DNA of 64,000 nt from Anthropogastromicrobium sp050944455 (GTDB lineage Bacteria; Bacillota; Clostridia; Lachnospirales; Lachnospiraceae). The notes beneath the pieces are model-generated. The model was not told the origin of the DNA. It saw only the letters and a program-made list of their open reading frames with translations, and did not search any database. Below, in pieces: positions 1-8,297 of this stretch (the stretch's first letter is position 1; the number at the start of each line of letters is the position of its first letter). The stretch is taken from assembly GCA_050944455.1 (NCBI GenBank), contig JBMNRC010000013.1, forward strand, positions 20,367 through 84,366. The letters are read 5' to 3'. A program made the position numbers and the translations under genes.

Positions 1-782
1 TTCTCCATGTTCAGCGAGTTGCCGAAGGCCAGGAACTGATCGATTCCGTTGTTCAGGAAATTACCGATACTCATGATCAGAAGGACAAAGTACGTCGGGA
101 TCAGCTGCGGGATCGTGATATACCAGATGCGCTGTGCCCGCCCGGCTCCGTCGACTTCCGCCGCCTCATACAGCTCGGGATCGATTCCCGTGATGGCCGC
201 GAAGTAGATGATGGCGTTCCAGCCAAGCCCCTTCCACTGCTGCAGAAGCACCTGGAACAGCCAGACATGCTTGTCGGAGTTCAGGATATTGACCGGTTCG
301 TCGATCAGGCCCAGGCTGGTCAGGATGTGATTGACCAGGCCGTTGTATCCGAAAATGCCCATGGCCAGGGACAGCATGATGACCCAGCTGATGAAATACG
401 GGAGCGTCGTGACCGTCTGCACAAATTTCTTGAAGACGGTGCTGTGCATCTCGCTGAGGAAAATCGCGAAGAGCATGGGCAGCGGTGAGAAGACATATCC
501 GAGAAGGTGAATCCCGAACGTGTTGGTCAGCACCCTGATCAGGTTCATTCTCATGACTTTGTTGCCGAACAGCTCCTCGAAGTTCTTAAAGCCGAGGAAA
601 GCGCAGTCGGCCAGTTTCTTTCCCGGGCGGTACTGGAAAAACGCGAAGGACCAGCCCCACAGGGGAAGATAGTGGAAAATAAAAATCAGGATAATCCCGG
701 GAAGGACGCAGAAAAACGCCTTCCATTTGAGTTTTTTCTTGTAGTCCGCGATATGCGTCGCCTGCCGTGTCGTGTTTGCCAT
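1..782 (-). CDS. LplB-type sugar ABC transporter permease (3' end beyond window)
   Basis: About 260 residues are visible from an ATG at 782; the frame stays open through position 1, so the C-terminus lies outside the window. The protein starts with a basic cytoplasmic stretch, then a hydrophobic segment at about residues 17-36, and shows the binding-protein-dependent permease pattern typical of the LplB/YtcO group. A recognisable EAA loop (EAAEVDGAGRAQRIW) sits near residue 215, the site that docks on the ATPase. It follows the binding protein gene at 984-2765 in the same direction, with a 200-base gap holding a strong hairpin. Together they form the start of an LplABC-type importer for an oligosaccharide; the sugar cannot be told. 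No ATPase is seen; such systems usually share one. Confidence 0.9.
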   Translation of the reverse strand, partial: MANTTRQATHIADYKKKLKWKAFFCVLPGIILIFIFHYLPLWGWSFAFFQYRPGKKLADCAFLGFKNFEELFGNKVMRMNLIRVLTNTFGIHLLGYVFSPLPMLFAIFLSEMHSTVFKKFVQTVTTLPYFISWVIMLSLAMGIFGYNGLVNHILTSLGLIDEPVNILNSDKHVWLFQVLLQQWKGLGWNAIIYFAAITGIDPELYEAAEVDGAGRAQRIWYITIPQLIPTYFVLLIMSIGNFLNNGIDQFLAFGNSLNME

Positions 783-924
783 ATTGCCTGTCTCCCTGTA
801 CACGGACGGATTCTTCCAGCCGCCGCTTCACGCTGTCTGGCGATGTCCGTGTTTTCCTTTGCGGACAGAGGCTGACGGCCGGCGCTTCACGCCGCCGGGC
901 TTTGTCCGTATCTCTCTGTAAGCG

Positions 925-961
925 GACGGGCGCCGCTGCTTGTCGCGGCAGGGCGCCCGTC
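925..961 (-). terminator. GC-rich hairpin between binding protein and permease genes
   Basis: Ten-base arms at 925-934 and 952-961 pair perfectly, with further pairing inside. No U-run follows on the minus strand, so this is more likely an RNA-stabilising or attenuating hairpin behind the binding protein gene than a full terminator. Confidence 0.4.
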
Positions 962-983
962 TGCATCAGAAATCCTTATTCTG

Positions 984-2765
984 TTATTCCTCTGTTGACT
1001 CCTCTGATGATTCCTCTGTGCCAAGGACGCTGTCACGCAGTTCCCTCGCGTTCTCGATATCGTCGAGGCGCCACTGCATCAGCTCATCCGCTCCGAGGTC
1101 ATTGCAGTCCTTGACCATCTGGTCCCAGAGGCTCTGGAATTCTTCCTCGTCCGCCGCGTAAACCATCTTCCAGCTTGCGTCAACAATCTTGCTCTTGATC
1201 GCGCTCATCGTGAGCTTCATCGAGTCGTCCGGCGTGCTGAGGAAACTGTTGATGTAATCCAGCGTACTGCTGTTTACTTCGCACTGCTTGTCTGCTGCCA
1301 GATCTTCCCAGCTGTCGTATCCGGTTGTCTCGCTCCACATCTTCTGGACGTCGTTCTGTGAGGTAATGGCCAGTTCCTCAGGCCATGCGGTGTGAAGACA
1401 GCACAGTGCCTCGCCGTCCGGCCCGACATAGGACATCTTCGCGCTTCCGGCGAGCATCCAGCCGACCTTCCAAAGGTATGCCTGCTCACCATTGTCATAG
1501 TAGTAGTGGTCGGAGGTATTGGACTGATAGTATTCTTTCGCTTTCTCAGTCAGCGTGAGCACTCCGTCATTGATTTCATACATATCGCCTTCCGGGCCGG
1601 CGTTTCCGAGAAGCTCCGCGTCCGGATCCGCCATCATGTCCAGGTACGCCAGGCATGCGTCAAGGTTCTGGGTGTTGGCGTTGACGACATAGTACGCGTC
1701 GGTATTGCCAAAGACAGCGTCGCCGTAAAGCGTATTGGTATTCAGGTAGTAGATGGTTCCCGGAATCCAGTAGGCGTGATACTGCGGCGCCCAGCCGGGC
1801 TGTGTGCCGCCGCCAAACATCCTGGTTTTCTGCCCTGCCGTTGTTCTGTCCGTGTTGATGCTGTCCGGGTCCAGAATTCCGGCCTGCATGCAGTCAAAGT
1901 AGAATTTCAGGCCCTGATAATACATGCTGTTGTCTTCCAGGATTGAGGAATACGTGCCGTTGACCATGTCTGTCTCGAGCAGATACGGCAGCTGGTTCTC
2001 GGTGTATCCATGCCATCTCAGCCAGGTGATGATATTGCCCCAGTACTGATCGTCGGAACCCGAATTTAAAATGGTCCCGTAAATTTTCTGTCCGTTCTCG
2101 TCGGTGGGATGCGCTTCCATCATCTGCTTGGCGACGTCGATCAGATCATCGTAGCTGTTGATTTCAGGCGTCCCGATCTCCTCGTAGATGACCCAGTTCA
2201 GCTTCACCTGGTTGCGGTCAGGATCACCGCTTAGGGTTGTTCCTCCGACGTTGGTCGGCGCACAGTAAAGCTTGCCGGTTCCGTTGCTCCGGAACTGCCG
2301 GATGTAATCAAGTGCCGGCGTCAGCCCGTTCTTTTCCTCAGCCAGCTGCACATGCGGCAGGTTTTCCAGATACGGATCAAGGTCAAGTACCATCCCGGAA
2401 TCGATCATGATCGACAGGTTTTCCGCGTTCACGATCATGATATCGGGAAGGTCTCCGCTGGCCAGGATCGCGTTTGTTTTCTCTTCCGAATAGGCCCAGA
2501 CATTGATCTCCAGCCCTTTGGATTCCCTGAAATAATCTCCGAGATATCCGGAAACCGTTCCGCTTGTCACGTCGGCGCTGTTGCTGTACAGCGAGATCGT
2601 CACCGGATTATCCTTGTGCTCCTCGGCGAAAGCCTCGGGGTCAAAGGTTTCCGCTGCCTCAGTTTCATCTGCAGAAACTGCCTGCAGGCCGGCTCCTCCG
2701 GCCATTCCCATTGCTGCTGCCGCTGCGGTCAGCACAGCTGCCAGACGGTTCAGATTTTTTCTCAT
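984..2765 (-). CDS. Extracellular solute-binding protein of LplA type
   Basis: 593 residues from the ATG at 2765, chosen because a GGAG site lies just upstream and a signal peptide follows directly (basic MRKNL, Ala/Met-rich core, cleavage probably after VSA at about residue 32). There is no lipobox cysteine, which is unusual for a Gram-positive binding protein. The mature part begins with an acidic Glu/Ala/Thr linker and has the fold pattern of family 1 sugar-binding proteins (LplA/YtcQ, COG1653). It should capture an oligosaccharide outside the cell and deliver it to the permease at 1-782. It is transcribed away from the YesN/YesM-type pair at 3243-6235, which is the usual regulator for such importers. 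Confidence 0.9.
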   Translation of the reverse strand: MRKNLNRLAAVLTAAAAAMGMAGGAGLQAVSADETEAAETFDPEAFAEEHKDNPVTISLYSNSADVTSGTVSGYLGDYFRESKGLEINVWAYSEEKTNAILASGDLPDIMIVNAENLSIMIDSGMVLDLDPYLENLPHVQLAEEKNGLTPALDYIRQFRSNGTGKLYCAPTNVGGTTLSGDPDRNQVKLNWVIYEEIGTPEINSYDDLIDVAKQMMEAHPTDENGQKIYGTILNSGSDDQYWGNIITWLRWHGYTENQLPYLLETDMVNGTYSSILEDNSMYYQGLKFYFDCMQAGILDPDSINTDRTTAGQKTRMFGGGTQPGWAPQYHAYWIPGTIYYLNTNTLYGDAVFGNTDAYYVVNANTQNLDACLAYLDMMADPDAELLGNAGPEGDMYEINDGVLTLTEKAKEYYQSNTSDHYYYDNGEQAYLWKVGWMLAGSAKMSYVGPDGEALCCLHTAWPEELAITSQNDVQKMWSETTGYDSWEDLAADKQCEVNSSTLDYINSFLSTPDDSMKLTMSAIKSKIVDASWKMVYAADEEEFQSLWDQMVKDCNDLGADELMQWRLDDIENARELRDSVLGTEESSEESTEE

Positions 2766-3242
2766 AACTTTTCTCCTTCGGGTGCGGCCGGCCTGATGCA
2801 CCAGGAAGCCGCCTGCGGATGCGCATCGATGATCTCTGTGATTAAAGGATAACGTGTTCCGCTGCCAATGTATATATCAATAAATTCGAAATCTTTCAGA
2901 AATTGAGCATTCTGCATTGAATTGCCTTTACCGGCGGCTGGTTTTTTGGTAGTATTTTTCTCGGAAGAGGATGAATATAATGTGGTTAGTTTCTGCCCGC
3001 TGGCTGCAGGCGGCGAAAATGTGACCTTAACCGCGTCAGCCGGATTCACCGCGCAGCTGGGATCCGGCGCGGTAAGATACCGGGAGGCATCAAAATCCGT
3101 CAGATCAGCGCGCCAGCCCCGGAGCACAACGGGGATGAGAGATCCGGTGCAGACAGGTCCGGACAGACCGGAATATATCATTTTCTATATTTATAGTATA
3201 ATTAATTTTTGTTTTTTCATACTTTTCTGGGGGAGGCGGAAA
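2766..3242. other. Divergent control region between importer and two-component pair
   Basis: This 477-base gap must hold promoters for both directions. It is clearly more AT-rich than the genes beside it, especially at 3180-3235. A perfect TATAAT lies at 3197-3202. I saw no convincing minus-strand promoter; TTGGCA and TTAATC spaced by 17 near 2840-2870 is weak. The open frame that runs leftward from the response regulator here has no ribosome site and is not taken as coding. Confidence 0.5.
3183..3202 (+). promoter_or_regulatory. Probable promoter -10 and AT-rich inverted repeat before the response regulator
   Basis: CTATA-TT-TATAG (3185-3196) is a perfect short inverted repeat directly followed by TATAAT at 3197-3202, about 40 bases before the regulator's ATG. 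No good -35 hexamer is seen, so an activator, possibly the regulator itself, may be needed. The same 14-base word occurs inverted at 6296-6309. Confidence 0.4.
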
Positions 3243-4451
3243 ATGTTTCATGTACTTCTTTGCGATGATGAGCGTTCGGTAACGGAATTTCTGAAGACGT
3301 CCATTCCCTGGGAAAGCCTCGGCATCGACGAGGTTATCTGCGCCGCCAACGGAAAAGAAGCGCTTGAGATTTTCGGCCGGGAAGAAATCGGCCTGCTGAT
3401 CACGGACATCCGCATGCCGGTGATGGACGGCCTCGAACTGCTCACCCGCGTGCGGAAAGATTACCCCGATACGCACTGCATCCTTCTCACGGCCTACGGC
3501 GATTTCGACTACGCGCGCCGCGCCTTCCTGCTCGGCGTGGACAATTACCTGCTCAAGCCGATCCAGGTAGACGAGATGGTGGACACGATAGAAACCACCG
3601 TTGAGAACATGTACCTTAACCGCAAGAACCAGGAGGAATTGTTCAAAGACAACGTCCTGCGGCGGTGGCTCTCCGGCGCGATCAGCGAGGACGAGCTGGC
3701 CGAGCGCACCAACCTGCTCGACGGAATCAACATTTACCAGTTTTCCTACTGCGCCGTCTGCATGATCAAAACGGAGCGCGAAGTCTCTCTCACCGCTTAC
3801 ACTGACCGCTGCATCCACGCCCTGCCGGCGTCTCTGGACGGCCTGCAGGTGTGGGACAACAGCGGACACCACGTGCTGATTCTCGGCGGCGAAACCATCG
3901 ACCGGGACGCGGTGATGAAGATTCTGGAAGACACAGCCAGGGAGCTTTCCGTCACCGGCAAAATCCGCGCCGCAGCCGGCCCGGTCGTGGAGCAGAGCGA
4001 GAACCTGCCGGTGAGCTACGGGCAGGCAGTCAAGGAACTGAGCCTTATGCCGCCCGGCTGCTCCTTCGCGATGGTCAGGGACGTGATTTCCGCGGACGGT
4101 CCTCAGCCCACCGCGGTATATGAGGCCGACTGCTCCCCGATTGTGCAGAAAGCGCTGAATTACATCCGGGATCATTATTCCGAGGGAATTTCCATCAAGG
4201 AATTCTGCGCGCACAGCGGGGTCACCGCGGCCTATCTCGGGTATCTGTTCAAAAAGGAAACCGGCGTTTTCTTCAACCGCTATCTCAACGATTACCGGCT
4301 GTCCAAAGCGGCCAATCTTCTGATCACCACCGACGACAAAGTCAGCGAAATCGCTGAAAAATGCGGTTTTTCCTCGGCCAGCTACTTTGTCTCCTCCTTC
4401 CGGAAATACGCGGATATGCCGCCGCAGAAATACAGGGAGATGCACTCATGA
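3243..4451 (+). CDS. YesN-type response regulator, receiver plus AraC DNA-binding domain
   Basis: 402 residues from the ATG at 3243, which sits behind a strong GGGGGAGG site; the longer frame upstream is rejected. Residues 1-120 are a receiver domain with acidic pocket DDE (8-10), phospho-acceptor Asp55 in TDIRMP and Lys in LLKPIQ near 107. A middle region of unknown fold follows, then a two-helix-turn-helix AraC domain in the last 100 residues (NYIRDHYSEGISIKEF to FRKYADMPPQKYRE). It should activate the neighbouring sugar importer genes when phosphorylated by the kinase whose ATG overlaps its stop codon (ATGA). Confidence 0.95.
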   Translation: MFHVLLCDDERSVTEFLKTSIPWESLGIDEVICAANGKEALEIFGREEIGLLITDIRMPVMDGLELLTRVRKDYPDTHCILLTAYGDFDYARRAFLLGVDNYLLKPIQVDEMVDTIETTVENMYLNRKNQEELFKDNVLRRWLSGAISEDELAERTNLLDGINIYQFSYCAVCMIKTEREVSLTAYTDRCIHALPASLDGLQVWDNSGHHVLILGGETIDRDAVMKILEDTARELSVTGKIRAAAGPVVEQSENLPVSYGQAVKELSLMPPGCSFAMVRDVISADGPQPTAVYEADCSPIVQKALNYIRDHYSEGISIKEFCAHSGVTAAYLGYLFKKETGVFFNRYLNDYRLSKAANLLITTDDKVSEIAEKCGFSSASYFVSSFRKYADMPPQKYREMHS

Positions 4452-6235
4452 AAGAGGATAAATCCGCCAGGTCCATCATGCGGCTTTTTCACATCACAGC
4501 GATGTTCTTCTGCGCCGCACTGCTGGTTTCCATCGGCCTTGCCATCGGTTTTTCCTGCCATGACCGGTACAGCCGCATCCGCTCATCGATGGATAAAATC
4601 ACAACCTACACCCGGCAGGAATACAGCAGCATTGCGGATAATTTCTGGCAGGCATTTGTGCCTCTCGTTGAAGCTTCCGGGGAGGAATCCGCGGCTCTCT
4701 CTTCATATTTTCAAAATTCAGACGCTCCGAAGCCATTCGAGCAGGTGGCTCTCAGGGAAATTCTCCAGAAAATGTGTCTGCGGGACAACCGGATTTCCTG
4801 GATTCTGCTCTACTCCCCGACGCAGGAAAACAGCATTATTCAATATTCGGGAGACATCGTTCTCCAGACGGTTCCGGAGGATTTTCCCTATCTGGACCGT
4901 GTGCGCGCGAAGCAGAAGCAGATGGAAATCTATGGCAGCGATATTATTCAAAACGTACCCTGCTTTGCCATAGCGGGAGGTATCCCTTCTTCCTACGGGG
5001 AAGGCACTGTTCTGATCGGTTACCGCACTTCCTCCTTCCGCGGCGGGCAAAACCTGATCCCCTCTTTTACGGAAACCATGCAATACTATATCCTGTCGGG
5101 CGACCAGGTGATTTACAACTCGGACGAAACCGGAAGTTCAGGGCTGTATTTCCCTTCCTCGGAAGGCTCGGGCGTGCGGGAAACCGGATCCGGGCGCTGG
5201 TATGTTCTCGTTGAAGGAGTCAATCCCTCCAGTTACATCGTCTGCGCCATAGACCGCGGGGAAATGCTCCGCGAGATGCACACTTACACGCCGTTCCTGG
5301 CGATGCTGTCCGCCGCTTTCTTCGCCTTCGCCTTCTTTCTCGCCAGAAGCATCCAGAAGCAGATGGACCGTGAAGTCAGCATCATCCGCCACGGCCTGAA
5401 CGAAATCTCCGCCAGCAATCTCGGATACCGGATCCCGGCGGAGATGACGCACGAAAACCTGAACGAGATCGCCCAGGACATCAACCAGATGAGTTCCCGC
5501 CTCGACGAGAGCATCCGGCGGGCCTACTATTTCGAGCTCAAGCAGAAAGACGCGCAGATGGCCGAGATGCAGGCCACCTTCAACCCGCATTTCCTGTACA
5601 ATACCCTGGAAATGCTGCGCAACCGCTGTTATCAGAACGGCGACGAGGACACCGCCAGCCTGATCGCCAGCATGGCCGCGATCTTCCGCAGCGTGATCGG
5701 CGCCAAAACCTTTGTGCCTTTCCGGGAGGAACTCGCCCTGAGCCGCCGTTATGTTTCGCTGATGGTGCAGCGGTACGGCGACATCGTGAAGTTCCGGTAC
5801 GACATCGATTCCAGCGTGCTGAGCTCCGGCATTATCCGCAACGTGTTCCAGATCCTGATCGAGAACTACTTTGTGCACGGCTTTGACGCCGCCCGCACCG
5901 ACAACGAAATCGACTTCGTCTCCAAAAGCCTTAATGAACACGACATTCTGGTGCAGGTCACGGACAACGGCTCCGGCATGACGGAGGAACAGCTGGACGA
6001 ACTGAACCGCTCTATCGCGGAGCCTCCGCGCCACAACCGCAAAAACTTCGGCCTGCGCAACCTGAACCAGCGCCTGAAGCTGTTTTACGGCCCGGATTAC
6101 GGCCTTACTGTCAGCAGGAACGCCAAAGGCGGCGTCACCGTTTCCATCCGGATCCGCCGGATGACCGTCGAAGAATACGAGAAAGAAGCCCGGGCGCGGG
6201 CGGAGCTGCTGAAGCCGCGCGATACGAGATTATAA
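4448..6235 (+). CDS. YesM-type sensor histidine kinase
   Basis: 595 residues. The ATG at 4448 overlaps the TGA of the regulator gene, so the two are translationally coupled. Membrane helices lie at about residues 14-36 and 280-300 and enclose an extracytoplasmic sensor of about 240 residues. A HAMP segment follows, then the His_kinase domain with phospho-acceptor His381 in FNPHFLYNTLEM, and an ATPase domain with N-box IENYFVHGF and G-box DNGSGM. It should sense an extracellular signal, probably a sugar or its binding protein, and phosphorylate Asp55 of the partner regulator. What it senses cannot be read from the sequence. Confidence 0.95.
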   Translation: MKEDKSARSIMRLFHITAMFFCAALLVSIGLAIGFSCHDRYSRIRSSMDKITTYTRQEYSSIADNFWQAFVPLVEASGEESAALSSYFQNSDAPKPFEQVALREILQKMCLRDNRISWILLYSPTQENSIIQYSGDIVLQTVPEDFPYLDRVRAKQKQMEIYGSDIIQNVPCFAIAGGIPSSYGEGTVLIGYRTSSFRGGQNLIPSFTETMQYYILSGDQVIYNSDETGSSGLYFPSSEGSGVRETGSGRWYVLVEGVNPSSYIVCAIDRGEMLREMHTYTPFLAMLSAAFFAFAFFLARSIQKQMDREVSIIRHGLNEISASNLGYRIPAEMTHENLNEIAQDINQMSSRLDESIRRAYYFELKQKDAQMAEMQATFNPHFLYNTLEMLRNRCYQNGDEDTASLIASMAAIFRSVIGAKTFVPFREELALSRRYVSLMVQRYGDIVKFRYDIDSSVLSSGIIRNVFQILIENYFVHGFDAARTDNEIDFVSKSLNEHDILVQVTDNGSGMTEEQLDELNRSIAEPPRHNRKNFGLRNLNQRLKLFYGPDYGLTVSRNAKGGVTVSIRIRRMTVEEYEKEARARAELLKPRDTRL

Positions 6236-6809
6236 ATGTTTATTGCTTTGCTGTAATCGAACAAGGCTGTATTAATGCAGCCTTTCACTTTATTTCTATA
6301 AATATAGAATATTTTGCCCCCCCCCGATGCAGACCAATCCATCATTCTGTTTTCATATCCTCAGAGGGAAATCTCAATAGCCGAAAGCTGGCTGATTAAC
6401 ACTTTCAGGAACACACGGATTTTCATTAAAGTAAAAAAGCCGCAGAGGTCCGGGACTCTCCGGCAATGTGCGGGGTTATACTGAAAAACTTTATTCTCCT
6501 GATGAAAAACAGGTCCTTTCGTGCTAGGATAAGGAAACTGGCAGGGAATGAGAACACGGAGCCGGCGCCTCTGGTTTCCCCGGCCGCGCCGTACGTTTTT
6601 CCGGACCGCGGAGCGCTTTTCTGGCCTGCGCATCTGGTTTTCCACGCCGTGCGCGGCTTTTTCCGCGCCAGTGCCTCTGGTTTTCCACGCCGTGCGCGGC
6701 TTTCCGCGCCGCGCCGGATCTTTTTCCGCGCCGCGGCGTTATGATATCAGGGCGACGCCGCCGTCGGGCCCGGCCGGAAAAACTGTTGATTTCGGGAGCG
6801 AAGAATCTG
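6236..6809. other. Gap with weak terminator, C-tract and hairpin repeats
   Basis: A 7-base-arm hairpin (6263-6269 with 6278-6284) followed by a T-rich stretch may end the kinase transcript. CTATAAATATAG at 6296-6307 repeats the motif upstream of the regulator in inverted form. A run of nine C lies at 6317-6325. From 6567 onward there is GC-rich repetitive DNA. The frame that opens at 6741 is not taken as the start of the MATE gene. Confidence 0.5.
6567..6740. repeat. Degenerate 43-base tandem repeat with hairpin core
   Basis: A 28-base word starting TCTGGTTTTCCACGCC occurs at 6633-6660 and, identical, at 6676-6703, so the period is 43 bases. A diverged copy starts near 6567. Each unit contains a GCGCGG/CCGCGC type inverted repeat. 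It lies directly before the MATE gene and codes for nothing I recognise. Confidence 0.7.
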
Positions 6810-8153
6810 ATGAAAGATATGACGGAGGGCAGCGCCCTCAGGCAGATAATGGCATTTGCTGTTCCGATGCTGATCGCCAGCATCTTCCAGCAGTTTTACA
6901 ACCTGGTCGACACCCTGATCGTCGGAAGATACCTCGGCGCGGACGCGCTGGCAGGCGTCGGCAGCACCGGTACGCTGACTGCCCTGATCCTGAATTTCGC
7001 CCTCGGCATGGCCAACGGCGGCGGGCTGATCCTGGCGCAGTGCTTTGGGAAAGGCGACCGCCGGCAGATGCGAAGAACGATTATCGCGATCTGCTGGATC
7101 ATGGGAATCCTGGGCATTATCCTGTCGGCCGTCGGTTTTATCTTCGCGAAACCGCTGCTGATTTTTCTCAACGTCCCGGAGGATGTGCTGGGATACGCCC
7201 TGCCGTACATCCGGATTATCCTGGCTTTTTCCTTCTCCTCGATGATCTACAACGGGGCAGCGGCCATCCTGCGCAGCGTCGGGGACTCGAGGACGCCGCT
7301 GTACGCGCTGATGATCTCGTCCATCTGCAACGTCGGGCTGGATCTCTTCTTTATCATCGTGTTTCACGCCGGCGTCGCCGGGGCCGCCGCCGCAACCGTG
7401 ATCGCGCAGTTCATCTCCGGGTTTTTCAGCATCTCGCAGATTGTGAAACACCGTTCGGATATGGGACTGACTTCGGAGTACGGTTCCGGGATTCTGCCTG
7501 ACCGGAGAACTGTCGCCCTGGTCGTAAAGACGTCTGTCCCCAGCTCGTTCCAGAGCTGCATGATTTCCATCGGAAACCTCTCGGTCCAGCGCCTGATCAA
7601 CTCCTTCGGGGCGGAGACCATGGCCGGATATACCGCCGCCGGAAAAATCGACTCGCTTGCCATCCAGGTGATTCTCTCGGTCGGCAACGCCCTGTGCGTC
7701 TTCACCGGGCAGAACATCGGCCGCGGCTATTATGACCGCATCAGAGAGGGCCTGTGGAAATCCCGCATCATCATGCTGGCCAGCGCCGCCGTCATCGCTT
7801 TCTGCGCGCATACTTTCCGGTATCAGCTGATGGGCATCTTCCTTGACCCGACGGAGGCCGCGGAAGCGACGGAAGTCGGCGCCTCCTATCTTTCCATCAT
7901 CGGCGTCGCCTATCTGGTGTGCGCCGTGATGCAGAGCTACCAGAATGTCATCCGCGGCGCCGGCGACGTGAACACCTGCATGGTCGCCGGGCTGACCGAG
8001 CTTGCCGGCAGGATATTCTTCGCCTATCTGCTTGCGCCCCGCATCGGTTCCGTCGGCATCTGGCTGGCGACTCCGCTGTCGTGGAGCTGCGGGTGCGTTA
8101 TCCCTGTGATCCGGTATTATTCGGGCAAGTGGAAAAACAAGCTGCTGGTCTGA
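6810..8153 (+). CDS. MATE family multidrug/cation efflux protein
   Basis: 447 residues from the ATG at 6810, chosen because MATE proteins of this group begin with an MKDMTEGS-like stretch directly before helix 1; an upstream start would add an Arg-rich tail encoded by the repeat DNA. Twelve hydrophobic segments are evident, in two related halves. The N-terminal half shows FQQFYNLVDTLIVGRYLGADAL, a hallmark of the NorM/DinF superfamily. It should export cationic drugs or metabolites using a sodium or proton gradient. It stands alone between the kinase gene and the convergent iron importer operon. Confidence 0.92.
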   Translation: MKDMTEGSALRQIMAFAVPMLIASIFQQFYNLVDTLIVGRYLGADALAGVGSTGTLTALILNFALGMANGGGLILAQCFGKGDRRQMRRTIIAICWIMGILGIILSAVGFIFAKPLLIFLNVPEDVLGYALPYIRIILAFSFSSMIYNGAAAILRSVGDSRTPLYALMISSICNVGLDLFFIIVFHAGVAGAAAATVIAQFISGFFSISQIVKHRSDMGLTSEYGSGILPDRRTVALVVKTSVPSSFQSCMISIGNLSVQRLINSFGAETMAGYTAAGKIDSLAIQVILSVGNALCVFTGQNIGRGYYDRIREGLWKSRIIMLASAAVIAFCAHTFRYQLMGIFLDPTEAAEATEVGASYLSIIGVAYLVCAVMQSYQNVIRGAGDVNTCMVAGLTELAGRIFFAYLLAPRIGSVGIWLATPLSWSCGCVIPVIRYYSGKWKNKLLV

Positions 8154-8195
8154 GATAGCCTGTAGTCCTGCAGGCAAACCCTGGATATTTAAAAC

Positions 8196-8214
8196 GGGCG
8201 GCACAAGGCCGCCC
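8196..8214. terminator. Bidirectional terminator hairpin between convergent genes
   Basis: GGGCGGC (8196-8202) pairs with GCCGCCC (8208-8214) around a 5-base loop. On the minus strand the stem is followed by GTTTTAAAT, so it best serves the iron permease transcript; the plus side has only a short T-run for the MATE gene. Confidence 0.65.
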
Positions 8215-8297
8215 GCCGCGTTTAACGCCCGCCGCATTTAAGAAAGCGCTGCCGCCATACTGTCACTGTCCGCGTCAGCCTTTCGATGCGAGTGAGT

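Noticed and set aside
2922..3242. Long N-terminal extension of the response regulator
   Set aside because: The receiver domain starts at the ATG at 3243 with a strong ribosome site; the upstream part would cover the promoter region.
6741..6809. Earlier start for the MATE protein
   Set aside because: It would add an Arg-rich stretch encoded by repeat DNA; the ATG at 6810 gives the normal family N-terminus.
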